Notes: a model not told the origin generated them from the letters alone. Counted from the first letter of the stretch, positions 7,605 to 17,901 are shown. The stretch: 64,000 nt of DNA from JBAXTZ01 sp041666525 (GCA_041666525.1 JBAYGT010000002.1:1-64000), one strand, 5' to 3'. Numbers and translations are program-made.

Positions 7605-10571
7605 ATGGATAGAAAGTTCATCAACAAGATATGGTTGTGGAATATTGTTTTAGCGGCGCTACTGCTCGCCGGAATTTGTTTTTTGTTTTTAAACCGAAGC
7701 TATCTGGAACTTAATCCCTGGGGCACTTATGACTATGGCTATGAAGCTACACGAGTGAATTGTGGCGATGACGGTAAACTTTATGCGCGTTTGTCTTCGG
7801 CTCAGGAACTGTTCAAAATCAATCTAAGCGGTGAAATTGAGCAGTTGATAACTTTTGAAAAATTGCCGCTAAATGCGATTGTCGAGCAGTTTGCAATTGA
7901 CAAAACCGGTAATATTTTTACCGTGGAAATCGATCCCGGTGTACTACTGGAGAGCCAAACAGCATACAGTATCAAAAAATATGATAAAAATGGCGAATTA
8001 TTGGCTGTTATCACCGAGTTTTGCGGAACAAACGATATTAACAGTTTGCTAGTATCGCCGGTAAGTTGTTTTGAAAGCAAGGACGGGGTATTATATTTTG
8101 CAAAAATAACTGATACAGCGGTTGAAATCCAAAAGTATGACCAGAATGGGCTGCATGCGGTTATGACTTGTGAAAAAGATCCGGCAACGGTTAGTGATAT
8201 TGATGACTATGATTACTCTATCGATACGAATACACTGATATTGTCGCTAAAAAATGGCCGGATTATTAGCCGCGCCGCAAATGGCAAGGAAGAAACTGCC
8301 AATGCCCGCTGGCCGGGAGAAGTTACCTGGAATCTCAATAGCGATGCTAACGGCGGCTTCTACTATACTGATTTAAGCAGCAGTCGTATCTATAATGTCA
8401 ACCGGCTGCATAACGACCGCCGGACGATGATTGATCTTACCCGGGAAAATGAGTTGATCGATGCCAATTTGTATGATGCAATTCTGCGCAATTATTCTGT
8501 CAGCAGCAACGGCACTATCTGCCTCAACGGGCGCAAGAATATCCTGCTGATATCGCCGGAAGGGAAAATTCGAAGCCTTCCGGCAAGCGGGAAATTTTCC
8601 CGGGGGTTTCAATGGCTGCTTTGCGCGGTGTGGGCGGTTGCAGTGCTTTGTCTGCTACTGGCATTGTATTTTGCAGTAATATTATTGCGTTATTGTATTC
8701 GCTATCCGACTGAGCTGGCAACAGTTATGTTCTATCTGTTTCTCATCGCCGTGGCCGGGGTGATGGCGGCTAAACTGACGCATGGCAATGTGCTGCGCGA
8801 TTATGAAAAAACATTGGTAAAGGAAAATCAGCAGCTGGCAGTTATTGCTGCCCGGTTTTTTGATGAACGGTCAATCGGGGCCATAAACGGCAAGTTTGAT
8901 TATGATAAACCGGAATTTAAAACATTGCAAAATGAGGCTGAAAAAGTTTTCCGGCCGGCTGGTGAAAAAGATCTGAGCGCCGACCGGACCTTTGTTTTGT
9001 ATAAAACTGACGGCAAGATGCTGCGGCTGCTGGTTTCCAACAGCTGGAGCAGTTTGTGGCAACCTCTGCCGCGCAACGAAAGCAGCAGTGGCTTGTATGA
9101 GCTGATCGAACAAAAAAAATGTGACAGCGTGACCGAGCAATTCGGCAAGAAAACCTATATCAACAGCTATGCGCCGGTTATTGACAAAGATGGCGAAGCA
9201 ATTGGTCTGGTGTGCGTGAATTTCGATTTAAGCAATATTTACAATGAATTGCGGGCACAATTTTGGCGCGATATGATCGGCCTGATATTTCTGCTGATTA
9301 CTTTCCATCTGATTATTGTCGAGCTGAATCACTTGATCAGCGCTTGGAAAAGCTCGCGAATGGCGGGAACATCCTTACGGGAAAATACGTCGGTTATCCG
9401 GTTAGTTTCGTTTTTGACATATATGACGGTGAGCATGTCGCTGCTGTACTGCGCGGCGCGCATCGCCCAATTTGACCAGACGGCGCTTGCGCTTCCTAAA
9501 GAGCTTGTTATGGCGTTACCGTTTGCCGTAGAAATGCTGTCGATAGTGACACTGAATCTGTTTATAGCCAGCTACATGGATCGCTGGGGCTGGAAACCGC
9601 AAATGATCGTCGGAGTAATTTTAATGATTATCGGTTGCGCAATGACCTGGCAGGCGGAGAGCCTGACACTGTTTTTGCTTGGGCGGGTATTCAACGGCGC
9701 GGCTTTTGCGGTGCAGGTAAATGCGCTGAAAGCCTTTATCGTCTGCGAAACCGATCTTGAGCAGCGGAAAATCGGACAGGCGGAGCGGACGACCGGACGG
9801 TTTGCCGGCGGTTTGTGCGGCATAACTATCGGTACGTTGATTGCTACCTACGCGACGATACAGACAACTTTCTTGTTCAGCGCACTAATTGCGTTGCTGT
9901 TGTTGGTTGCGGTGTGGTTGCTGACCAAAAATCGCCATATTGCAGTAATGAAAGCTGATAAAATCAGTACGGCGAAAGCGTTTGGCATAATGCTCAAAGA
10001 GCCGCGAATACTGTTTTTCCTGCTGCTGGTATTTTTTCCGCTGTATTTTCTGGACGGGTTCAATAGTTATCTGGTACCGGTAGTAGTGAAAAATTCGAAT
10101 TTAAACAAAGACTATATCGGCTATGCATCGTTTATTGTATATTTATGCTGTGCTTATTTTTCCAAACCGCTGTCATTGAAACTGAGCAAAAAAGTATCGC
10201 TGTATCTGTGCATTATCGGCGGCTTGACATTGTACCTGATCGCAACGGTTGTGTTGCAGGTTATAGGAAATCTTGCCGGGATCTTGCTTGCCAGCGTAAT
10301 ATTTGGTATCGGCATCAGCATCAACGGCGGATTGATCACCGAGATGTTTTTACGGTCATATATCGCTAAACGAATGGGCGCCAACAACATGAATAATATC
10401 TGCGGCATCCTTTTTGCGGTAAAAAGTGGTCTTGGACCGGTGCTGCTCGGCGTATGCTGGAAGTTCGCAGCGGGCAACGGCATATTGCTGTATTGCGGAC
10501 TGGCCGTTATTTTGGCAGCAGTATATTTCGTTTTTTACCGGCAAGATATAGCGCACGACAATGAAGCCTGA
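7605..10571 (+). CDS. Large fusion: extracytoplasmic propeller-like domain, Cache-like sensor and MFS transporter
   Basis: A 988-residue membrane protein of unusual build. A first membrane segment (about 10-29) leads to an extracytoplasmic region (about 30-330) with recurring GK/GE-containing beta repeats like an NHL or SMP30-type propeller. Two membrane segments follow (335-362 and 374-392), then a second outside domain (about 393-548) that looks like a single Cache ligand sensor, then a further segment (557-575). The rest (about 600-985) has twelve hydrophobic segments typical of a major facilitator transporter, including YMDRWGWKPQ. The ATG at 7605 is preferred over 7596 because AGGGG lies at a proper distance. 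It sits between PTS and MalY genes. The transported compound is unknown, and a sensing or receptor-like role is inference. Confidence 0.65.
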   Translation: MDRKFINKIWLWNIVLAALLLAGICFLFLNRSYLELNPWGTYDYGYEATRVNCGDDGKLYARLSSAQELFKINLSGEIEQLITFEKLPLNAIVEQFAIDKTGNIFTVEIDPGVLLESQTAYSIKKYDKNGELLAVITEFCGTNDINSLLVSPVSCFESKDGVLYFAKITDTAVEIQKYDQNGLHAVMTCEKDPATVSDIDDYDYSIDTNTLILSLKNGRIISRAANGKEETANARWPGEVTWNLNSDANGGFYYTDLSSSRIYNVNRLHNDRRTMIDLTRENELIDANLYDAILRNYSVSSNGTICLNGRKNILLISPEGKIRSLPASGKFSRGFQWLLCAVWAVAVLCLLLALYFAVILLRYCIRYPTELATVMFYLFLIAVAGVMAAKLTHGNVLRDYEKTLVKENQQLAVIAARFFDERSIGAINGKFDYDKPEFKTLQNEAEKVFRPAGEKDLSADRTFVLYKTDGKMLRLLVSNSWSSLWQPLPRNESSSGLYELIEQKKCDSVTEQFGKKTYINSYAPVIDKDGEAIGLVCVNFDLSNIYNELRAQFWRDMIGLIFLLITFHLIIVELNHLISAWKSSRMAGTSLRENTSVIRLVSFLTYMTVSMSLLYCAARIAQFDQTALALPKELVMALPFAVEMLSIVTLNLFIASYMDRWGWKPQMIVGVILMIIGCAMTWQAESLTLFLLGRVFNGAAFAVQVNALKAFIVCETDLEQRKIGQAERTTGRFAGGLCGITIGTLIATYATIQTTFLFSALIALLLLVAVWLLTKNRHIAVMKADKISTAKAFGIMLKEPRILFFLLLVFFPLYFLDGFNSYLVPVVVKNSNLNKDYIGYASFIVYLCCAYFSKPLSLKLSKKVSLYLCIIGGLTLYLIATVVLQVIGNLAGILLASVIFGIGISINGGLITEMFLRSYIAKRMGANNMNNICGILFAVKSGLGPVLLGVCWKFAAGNGILLYCGLAVILAAVYFVFYRQDIAHDNEA

Positions 10572-10629
10572 TTGTTGTTTGTTAACCTTGACAAAATTAT
10601 TAAAATTTAAAATGATCTGAGGATGGTAT

Positions 10630-11784
10630 ATGAGCAAATATAATTTTGATGAAATGATTGACCGGCGCGGAACATACTGTACGCAGTGGGATTATATTGC
10701 TGACCGGTTTGGACGCGGCGATTTACTGCCGTTTACAATATCAGATATGGATTTTGCGGCTCCGCCGCAGATTATCGCTGAACTGGAAAAGCGGATGAAG
10801 CATCCGGTGTTTGGTTACAGCCGCTGGAATCATGCTGAGTTTCGTGATACGATAACCAACTGGTATCAACGCCGGTATCAGTGCGCAGTCGGCAGTGAAA
10901 CGGTAATATATTCGCCGGCGGTGTTGTTTTCGATAACGCTGCTGCTGGAATTGTTAACGCAGCCCGGTGACGGAGTTATCATCCAAAACCCGGCGTATGA
11001 TGCATTTTTCCGGTTGATACCGGCGAGCGGTTGTCGCGTGGTGGTCAATAATCTGTTGGAAAATCACGGCGAATACCGGCTTGATTACGCTGATCTTGAG
11101 CGTTGCGCGAAAAATGCGCGGGTTCTAATCTGGTGCAACCCGCACAATCCGACCGGACGGGTGTGGACTGCCGAAGAAACGCAAGCGGTGGTGGATATTT
11201 GCCGCAGAAATAACGTGAAAATAATCAGTGATGAAATCCATTCCGATATTGTCTATGCGCCGAACAAATTCATTTCGCTGGCGGAATATCCGGGTGAAGA
11301 TTTGTTCGTTGTGACTTCCGCTTCAAAGACGTTTAATATTCCCGGATTGCAGGGTTCTTATGGATTTATTCGCGATGAAAAAATTCGTAATGGTTTTCTG
11401 GATTTATTGAAGAACAAATATGCGCTATCCTGTCCGTCAATTTTTGGCATGTACGGAATTATTGCTGCGTATCGCGATTGTGACGACTGGCTGGATGAAT
11501 TGGTCAGCTATTTGTCCGGCAATATGGAATGTATCGAGCAGTTTGTTTTGGAAAACAAACTGGGAATTGATTTTCATAAACCACAGGGAACATATCTTGC
11601 CTGGCTGGACTGTTCACGGTTGGGAATGACAGATGCCCGGTTGCAAGAACAGTTGATTAATAACGGCAAGGTCGCGATTATGTCCGGCGCCAATTACGGC
11701 AAAAGCGGTTTTTTGCGGTTGAATGCCGGTTGTTCGCGTGCCAAACTCGTTGACGGATTACAACGTTTGAAAAAATCAATCTAA
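10630..11784 (+). CDS. MalY/PatB family PLP-dependent lyase/aminotransferase
   Basis: A 384-residue fold-type I PLP enzyme. The family start (F-D-x-x-I-D-R-R-G-T) and the segment ISDMDFAAPP are typical of MalY/PatB cystathionine beta-lyases. The PLP lysine lies in SASKTFNIPGLQ, and WCNPHNPTGR is the usual cofactor loop. The likely reaction is cleavage of cystathionine or cysteine S-conjugates to a thiol, pyruvate and ammonia. In Escherichia coli, MalY also represses the maltose activator MalT and its gene follows malX; here too it follows a MalX-like PTS gene, although the MFS fusion lies between. No malT is in the window. Confidence 0.85.
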   Translation: MSKYNFDEMIDRRGTYCTQWDYIADRFGRGDLLPFTISDMDFAAPPQIIAELEKRMKHPVFGYSRWNHAEFRDTITNWYQRRYQCAVGSETVIYSPAVLFSITLLLELLTQPGDGVIIQNPAYDAFFRLIPASGCRVVVNNLLENHGEYRLDYADLERCAKNARVLIWCNPHNPTGRVWTAEETQAVVDICRRNNVKIISDEIHSDIVYAPNKFISLAEYPGEDLFVVTSASKTFNIPGLQGSYGFIRDEKIRNGFLDLLKNKYALSCPSIFGMYGIIAAYRDCDDWLDELVSYLSGNMECIEQFVLENKLGIDFHKPQGTYLAWLDCSRLGMTDARLQEQLINNGKVAIMSGANYGKSGFLRLNAGCSRAKLVDGLQRLKKSI

Positions 11785-11800
11785 TCACATAAGGAGCAAA

Positions 11801-14182
11801 ATGATTGAATTATTAGCGCCAGCCGGTAATATGAAGGCTTTGATAGCGGCAGTTCAAGGCGGCGCCGATGCGGTGTATCTTGCCGGAAAAATGTTTGGCG
11901 CGCGCAGCAGCGCAACCAATTTTGAGCTCGATGAATTAAAAACGGCCGTTGAATATGCACACACAAGAAATGTGAAAATTTATGCTGCCGTCAACACTTT
12001 GATTAAAGATAGTGAATACAATGAGCTAGGCAGTTTTATCGCTCAATTGTGTGAATGCGGAATCGACGCTCTGATTGTGCAGGACATCGGGGTCGTGGAG
12101 TACTTGCGCCGGAATAATGCTACTATCCCGATTCATGCCAGTACTCAGATGACGATTCATAACCGGCTTGGGATAGATTTTGCCGCGAGCTGCGGTATCA
12201 ATCGCGTGGTATTGCCGCGTGAGCTGTCGTTGACCGAGATTGCTGAATTGACCGCACATGCCCATTTAAATAACGTTGAGACCGAAGTGTTTATTCATGG
12301 TGCGCTCTGCTATTCGATATCCGGCCAGTGTTTAATGAGTTCGCTAATTGGCGGGCGCAGTGGCAATCGCGGCAAATGTGCCCAGCCGTGCCGGTTGCCG
12401 TATGCGCTTGAATATAGCGGCAAAACAGCTCCGCTCAGTGTCAAGTTTCCGTTATCGCCGAAGGATTTGCAGAGCTTTGAGCATATTGGCAGATTAATTG
12501 ATTGTGGCGTAACAGCGTTTAAAATTGAAGGACGATTAAAGCCGCCGGAGTACGTCTATGCGGTTACCAAAGCCTATCGGCAAGCAGTTGACAAACATAT
12601 TAACGGGGAATTGGTTGGATTTGATACCAGCGTCAGCAAAATTTTCAACCGCGGCTTAACTGATGGCTATTTAGCTGGTGAAATATCGGAAAATATGCTG
12701 AGCAGTTATCGTCCGAATAACCGCGGTGAATTGATCGGTAGTGTTGGAAGCATAAGCGAACAACAGTTAGCAGAGTTGCAAGTTGCCAAAGATGATTTGT
12801 TTGTCGCTGATTTGAACGGAATCGAACGCAGTTTGAAAGTAAATATGATTAACGGAAAACCGGTAATTGATTCCCTGAAAAGTTTGCCGGCTAATGCGAT
12901 ACTCTACCGGGTTCGCGACAGCAGTTTTGAAAAAATAATTCAAAATGAATTAGAAAGCGAAGCGCGAAAAATTGCAATTGAGTTGTTCTGTAAGCTGGAG
13001 TTGGGGCAACCGCTTAAATTGCGTGCGGTCGATGACCGGGGAAACAACGTCGAGGTTGACGGTGAAAAAATTGCCGAAACTGCTCAAAAAACGGCGCTGG
13101 CAGCCGAAAAAGTTACAGCTCAGCTTGGCAAAACCGGCAATACGCCTTACCGCATAATTGCTTGTGGTTGTGAAATCGCCGATGATTTAGCGTTGCCTGT
13201 TAGTGAAATTAACGAAACCCGGCGAAAGCTTTTGGATAAGCTGTCGGTAGTGCGGTTGAAAAACAGTACTAAACACGAATTTCGTTGCAGTTTTCAACTA
13301 CCAAAGAAGAGTTCGCGTGCTGACGAAAACACCGGGGAAATTATTGTTTGCGCCGACACTGAACAATCATTGTCTGCTGCTCTGACGGTTCATGAAGTAC
13401 AGGGTGTTATTGCGGCGTTGGAGTGCTTAAACAACGAACCGCTTGACGTCGATCAGATAATCAGATTAGCGAAAGCAGCCGAAGTGCATGAAAAGAAATT
13501 TTATCTGGAATTTCCCCGGGTTATATTTCCCGACAAGCTAGAATATTTTCAGATAATGGCCAACCGGTTACAGGGAGTCAGGATAACCGGAATTTATGGC
13601 AGTGTTGGTGCACAGCATTTTGCCGACATTTTGAATTGTCAAATGTTTGCTGGATTTGGCACGCCGTTATTTAACACATTTGCGGTAGCCAAACTGGCAA
13701 CGAGTGGTTATGCAGGCGGTTTGGTGTCGCCGGAGCTGAATTTTGAGCAGATTAGCCGTTTGAATCTTCCGGCTGATTTTCAGATCGAAGTTTTGGCGTA
13801 TGGCGCCCTGGAGTTAATGCAGAGCAGGATTTGTCAAATCGGCGTGCATTATTCGCAAAAAGTCGGTGAACATTGCATGAAAAGTTGTAAAACAGATAAC
13901 CGGTTAAAATTAGTTGATCGCACCGATGTAAAATTTCTCACCGTCACCGACCAGTTTTGCAACATGCATCTATTCAATTCGCGGCTGCACAACTGCGCTG
14001 GCCACTGCCAGCGCTTGCTTCAATGCGGTGTAACGCGATTTAGAATCGATGCGCGGCTGCTGGTTGACGGTGAACTACAGCGCGCCTGCAAGCAATTATT
14101 TACTGAAGTTAGCGGTGGGGCAGCAGCATTTTTTAACCAAATTCAACATACCCGCGGTCATCTGTTGCGTGGTGTAGATTAA
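11801..14182 (+). CDS. Peptidase U32 family protein with DUF3656 region (RNA hydroxylation type)
   Basis: A 793-residue U32 family protein. The N-terminal opening (IELLAPAGNMKAL, then GADAVYLAG) and the Cys cluster in CYSISGQCLMSSL and GKCAQPCR mark the family. A middle DUF3656-like region and a C-terminal stretch with further Cys (CMKSCK, NCAGHC) follow. Characterised relatives such as TrhP and RlhA hydroxylate tRNA or 23S rRNA, probably with an iron-sulfur cluster and prephenate. The peptidase name is historical. AAGGAG at 11791 fixes the start. mutS2 follows 18 bases later. Which RNA is modified is not determinable here. Confidence 0.8.
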   Translation: MIELLAPAGNMKALIAAVQGGADAVYLAGKMFGARSSATNFELDELKTAVEYAHTRNVKIYAAVNTLIKDSEYNELGSFIAQLCECGIDALIVQDIGVVEYLRRNNATIPIHASTQMTIHNRLGIDFAASCGINRVVLPRELSLTEIAELTAHAHLNNVETEVFIHGALCYSISGQCLMSSLIGGRSGNRGKCAQPCRLPYALEYSGKTAPLSVKFPLSPKDLQSFEHIGRLIDCGVTAFKIEGRLKPPEYVYAVTKAYRQAVDKHINGELVGFDTSVSKIFNRGLTDGYLAGEISENMLSSYRPNNRGELIGSVGSISEQQLAELQVAKDDLFVADLNGIERSLKVNMINGKPVIDSLKSLPANAILYRVRDSSFEKIIQNELESEARKIAIELFCKLELGQPLKLRAVDDRGNNVEVDGEKIAETAQKTALAAEKVTAQLGKTGNTPYRIIACGCEIADDLALPVSEINETRRKLLDKLSVVRLKNSTKHEFRCSFQLPKKSSRADENTGEIIVCADTEQSLSAALTVHEVQGVIAALECLNNEPLDVDQIIRLAKAAEVHEKKFYLEFPRVIFPDKLEYFQIMANRLQGVRITGIYGSVGAQHFADILNCQMFAGFGTPLFNTFAVAKLATSGYAGGLVSPELNFEQISRLNLPADFQIEVLAYGALELMQSRICQIGVHYSQKVGEHCMKSCKTDNRLKLVDRTDVKFLTVTDQFCNMHLFNSRLHNCAGHCQRLLQCGVTRFRIDARLLVDGELQRACKQLFTEVSGGAAAFFNQIQHTRGHLLRGVD

Positions 14183-14200
14183 CCGCATAAGTGAGGCGTA

Positions 14201-16549
14201 ATGAACGATTCAGTATTTCGGGTACTGGAATATGAACAGATAAAGAAAAAATTGGCAGCCAAAGCCGTATCGGATCTTGGCAAAGGACTGTGCGCGGATA
14301 TTGCACCAAAGTTTGATATTGATGATATCAAACTTTGTCTTTTGCAAACTGACGAAGCGGTGTCGGTGTTGCTCACCGCGGCCCATGTTCCGTTGGCTGG
14401 TTTTTTTGATGTGCGTTCGGCGGCGCATCGGGCACTACTCGGCGCGATACTTGATCCGCACGAATTGCTGAAAATTGCTCAAACCATGAACGTTGTGCGG
14501 AGAATGAAAACTTTTTTAAGCGAGCTTGAGGGTGATTATAACTATTTACAGGAAATGACCTATCGAATTATGCCGCAAAAATTTTTGGAAGAGGCGATTA
14601 CCAACGCAGTTGACGATTCCGGAGAAATTCGGGATAGCGCCAGCCATGAGCTGAACAAAATCCGCAAAGAAATGCGGGTGCTGCGCAGCCGTATAAAAGA
14701 GAAAATCGATTCGCTGGTGCGGTCTCAGGAAAATCACAAATATTTTTCCGATGCCGTGGTCACGATGCGGAATGACCGCTATGTAATTCCGGTGAAACAG
14801 GAGTATCGCAGCCAGTTTCCGGGAATTGTCCACGATACATCCGGCAGCGGTGCGACAGTGTTCATTGAACCAATGGCGATAGTAAACATCAATAATGATC
14901 TGAAACAATTGGAAAGCAAGGAAAAGCACGAGATTGAACGGATACTGACGGCGCTGTCACTGGATGTTGGCAGGTTTAGCGACGCGATAACCGAATCGTG
15001 TGTCGCACTCTCGGAGTTGGATTTCGTTTTTGCCAAGGGAAAACTGGCGCTGGAGCTGAAGGCAACTTTGCCGGAATTAACCAGTGAAAAATGCTACCGG
15101 TTGCGCAAGGCGCGGCACCCGCTGATTGATTCCAAATGCGTCGTTCCAATCGACGTGGTGTTTGGCACACCTAACAATCTGCTGTTAATAACCGGTCCTA
15201 ATACCGGCGGCAAGACTGTCACGCTTAAGACGATCGGGTTGTTGACGTTAATGGCGCAATCCGGTTTATTTATTCCGGCGGATAGTGGTTCGAAATTGCC
15301 GTATTATACCGATGTATACGTTGATATCGGCGATGAGCAAAGTATCGAACAAAATCTGAGCACTTTTTCCGGGCACATGCGTAACGTTACCCGAATTATT
15401 GAAAACGTCTGCTCGGGTGATTTAGTATTGTTTGATGAAATTGGCGCTGGTACCGATCCGGAAGAGGGGGCAGCGCTGGCACAGTCGATATTGGAACAAT
15501 TAATTGCAGTTAACTGTGTTACAGTTGCGACCACACATTATGGTGCATTGAAAAATTTCGGTTACAACAACGAAAGTGTCAAAAATGCCAGCGTGGAATT
15601 TGATATAAACACCCTTTCACCTACTTACCGGTTGCTGATTGGTGTTCCCGGCAGCAGCAACGCTTTTGCGATTAGTAAGCGGCTGGGGCTGGATGAAAGT
15701 GTAATTGACCGCGCAAAACAGCTGGTCAGCCATGAACATACGGCGCTGGAAAATGTTCTAGGTAAAATTGATGCGGACATGAAACAGGCTAATGACGAGT
15801 TATTGCAAGTAAAAATCTTGCGCGAACAAACGGAAAGAATAAACAAAGAAGCTAAAGCAAAGCTTGATGCGGTAACTATGAAGCGCGACGAGCTGGTGGA
15901 GAAAGCACGTAAAGAAGCCGGTGATATCGTACGCCGGGCGCGGGCCGAAGCTGAATATGTAATAGCTGAATTGCGAAAAATTCAGACCAAGAACGTTGAC
16001 AAGCAGCAAGATGAAATTAACGCAATGCGGAAATTGTTGGTTGAAACGCAACAAAAAATTGAAGTTGAAGAGCAGTCTGATAAATTTGATACTTATGATG
16101 GCGAAATTACAGCTGGTAAAAATGTATTTATTGCTTCGTTAAATCAAGCCGGTATTGTCGAAAGCATCAGCGGGAATAACGCGCTGGTACAGATTGGTGC
16201 GTTAAAAACAACTATCGCTTTGAAAAAACTTAAACTGGTGCGTAACCGCGCCGAGGCGCGGGCAATCACTGCCCGGACTTTTACCGGCGAAATTGCCATG
16301 CGCACCGTACAACGGACGCTGGATATCCGCGGCAAGATGGTTGAAGAAGTATTGCCCGACGTGGACAAGTTTTTGGATGACGGTGTTATGTCCGGGTTGA
16401 ATGAATTGATGCTTATTCACGGCAAGGGAACGGGAGCATTGCGCAGCGGAATCCGAGACCACTTAAAACAACATCCGCACGTTAAATCCATCAGTATTGC
16501 CGAATATAACGAAGGCGGTAACGGCGCTACGCTGATTAAATTGAATTAA
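14201..16549 (+). CDS. mutS2: MutS2 family ATPase/endonuclease
   Basis: A 782-residue MutS2. It has the MutS-type core and lever (about 1-320), an ABC-type ATPase domain with Walker A GPNTGGKT and Walker B LFDEIGAGTDPEEG, a long coiled coil (about 510-630), and a C-terminal Smr nuclease domain (about 705-782) with LDIRGK and IHGKGTGALR. The mismatch-recognition domain of MutS is absent, as expected. MutS2 proteins limit homologous recombination and, in Bacillota, act on collided ribosomes. The length is standard for the family. Confidence 0.93.
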   Translation: MNDSVFRVLEYEQIKKKLAAKAVSDLGKGLCADIAPKFDIDDIKLCLLQTDEAVSVLLTAAHVPLAGFFDVRSAAHRALLGAILDPHELLKIAQTMNVVRRMKTFLSELEGDYNYLQEMTYRIMPQKFLEEAITNAVDDSGEIRDSASHELNKIRKEMRVLRSRIKEKIDSLVRSQENHKYFSDAVVTMRNDRYVIPVKQEYRSQFPGIVHDTSGSGATVFIEPMAIVNINNDLKQLESKEKHEIERILTALSLDVGRFSDAITESCVALSELDFVFAKGKLALELKATLPELTSEKCYRLRKARHPLIDSKCVVPIDVVFGTPNNLLLITGPNTGGKTVTLKTIGLLTLMAQSGLFIPADSGSKLPYYTDVYVDIGDEQSIEQNLSTFSGHMRNVTRIIENVCSGDLVLFDEIGAGTDPEEGAALAQSILEQLIAVNCVTVATTHYGALKNFGYNNESVKNASVEFDINTLSPTYRLLIGVPGSSNAFAISKRLGLDESVIDRAKQLVSHEHTALENVLGKIDADMKQANDELLQVKILREQTERINKEAKAKLDAVTMKRDELVEKARKEAGDIVRRARAEAEYVIAELRKIQTKNVDKQQDEINAMRKLLVETQQKIEVEEQSDKFDTYDGEITAGKNVFIASLNQAGIVESISGNNALVQIGALKTTIALKKLKLVRNRAEARAITARTFTGEIAMRTVQRTLDIRGKMVEEVLPDVDKFLDDGVMSGLNELMLIHGKGTGALRSGIRDHLKQHPHVKSISIAEYNEGGNGATLIKLN

Positions 16550-16634
16550 ACGCCAACTTTTTGTGAAATGTGCAAATCATTGCAGGAAATGAAAAATAAT
16601 TGTCGAATTAATCAAGTAAATTATTTTTTAGGAG

Positions 16635-17024
16635 TTGATTAAGCTGGATATTTTTGTAGAGAACATTAGCCGGCTGCTGTATTCGCTGTTATATTTTATT
16701 GAGCAGGAATCTGACAATACTGCAAAAATTGAAATTGATGTTCCAATGTATCTGCAATTTTCTAACGCGTTTGATGAGTACAGTTATCGGAATGCTATTG
16801 CCAATTTTCTCGCGCACCATGGTATTGCGATCAACCGTGAATTTTTTGAAACGACACTTACGCTTCGCCAGCTTTCAAATGAATTGGAGCAGGCTGAGCT
16901 GGTAGCGGAAAGTCAGTTTGCTGATTTACTCAAGTCGATCAGAATATTTGTTTTACGCAACGAGGAAGCCCGCTATGCAGCTATGGAAAATAATCAATTG
17001 CATTATTCTGCATATCTTCACTAA
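16635..17024 (+). CDS. Small protein of unknown function with non-ATG start
   Basis: I do not recognise this protein of about 126-129 residues. It is rich in Glu, Leu and Phe, probably helical and soluble, without a signal peptide or clear membrane segment. The frame is open from a TTG at 16635, but AGGAG (16630-16634) directly abuts that codon. The best-spaced initiator would be the CTG at 16644, which is rare. No ATG occurs until residue 39. It lies between mutS2 and thyX, with thyX 25 bases downstream, so co-expression with thyX is likely. Confidence 0.5.
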   Translation: MIKLDIFVENISRLLYSLLYFIEQESDNTAKIEIDVPMYLQFSNAFDEYSYRNAIANFLAHHGIAINREFFETTLTLRQLSNELEQAELVAESQFADLLKSIRIFVLRNEEARYAAMENNQLHYSAYLH

Positions 17025-17049
17025 ATTCGCATAATAACGAGGTGGATTA

Positions 17050-17901
17050 ATGGAACCTAAATATTTCAAGAAAGTTTTAGACCATGGCGAAGTGGCAATA
17101 ATAAACTGGATGGGCAGTGACGATACCATTGCCGAAGCGGCGCGGGTCAGTTACAAAAAAGGTACAAACAAAACTAGTAATAACGCGCAGCTAATCCGGT
17201 ATCTGATGCGGCATAAACACACGTCACCATTTGAAATGGCGCAAATACAGCTTTATATAAAAGCGCCGATATTTGTTATGCGTCAGTGGATGCGCCATCG
17301 CACCTGGTCTTATAACGAAGTTAGTGGCCGTTATTCCGAGATGATTTGTCAATCGTATGTTCCGGATGTGGAATTGATGACAACGCAGGATCAGAAAAAC
17401 CGGCAAGCCCGTACTGAATCAACTATTCCCGCAGCTGCTGAAATACATGACAAGTTAGCCGAAAGTCAGCAAAAATTGTATAATGATTATCAATATTGCT
17501 TAAACAACGGCCTGGCGCGCGAGCTGTCGCGGATAAACCTGCCACTGGCGCTATATACTGAAGTTGTCGCCAGCGTTGATTTGCATAATTTGCTGCACTT
17601 TTTATCGCTTCGATTAACCGAACATGCCCAGTACGAAATCAGGGTGTATGCCGAAGCCATTGCTGAAATGCTCGTGGAAATATTTCCGGCGGTTATGCAA
17701 GCCTGGAATGATTGTGAGCGCGGCAAACTGGTACTTACACAGCAAATGGCGGAAAATCTGGCGGAATTGTTCAAATTCGTCACAAAAAATATCAGCTCTG
17801 AGCAAAAATCAGAGCTGAATGATAAAATAAACGCATTTGCATGGACATCAAAGTCCGAACAGGCTGATTTTGCAAATATTGTTGGACACTTGTTATTGTG
17901 A
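17050..17901 (+). CDS. thyX: FAD-dependent thymidylate synthase ThyX
   Basis: A 283-residue ThyX, which makes dTMP from dUMP with methylenetetrahydrofolate and NADPH through FAD. The signature RHRTWSYNEVSGRYS is at residues 82-96. Further family features are HTSPFEMAQ and the C-terminal helices with ELSRINLPLALYTE. GAGGTGG precedes the ATG. No thyA is present in the window. A thymidine kinase gene lies 5.5 kb further on. Confidence 0.95.
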   Translation: MEPKYFKKVLDHGEVAIINWMGSDDTIAEAARVSYKKGTNKTSNNAQLIRYLMRHKHTSPFEMAQIQLYIKAPIFVMRQWMRHRTWSYNEVSGRYSEMICQSYVPDVELMTTQDQKNRQARTESTIPAAAEIHDKLAESQQKLYNDYQYCLNNGLARELSRINLPLALYTEVVASVDLHNLLHFLSLRLTEHAQYEIRVYAEAIAEMLVEIFPAVMQAWNDCERGKLVLTQQMAENLAELFKFVTKNISSEQKSELNDKINAFAWTSKSEQADFANIVGHLLL

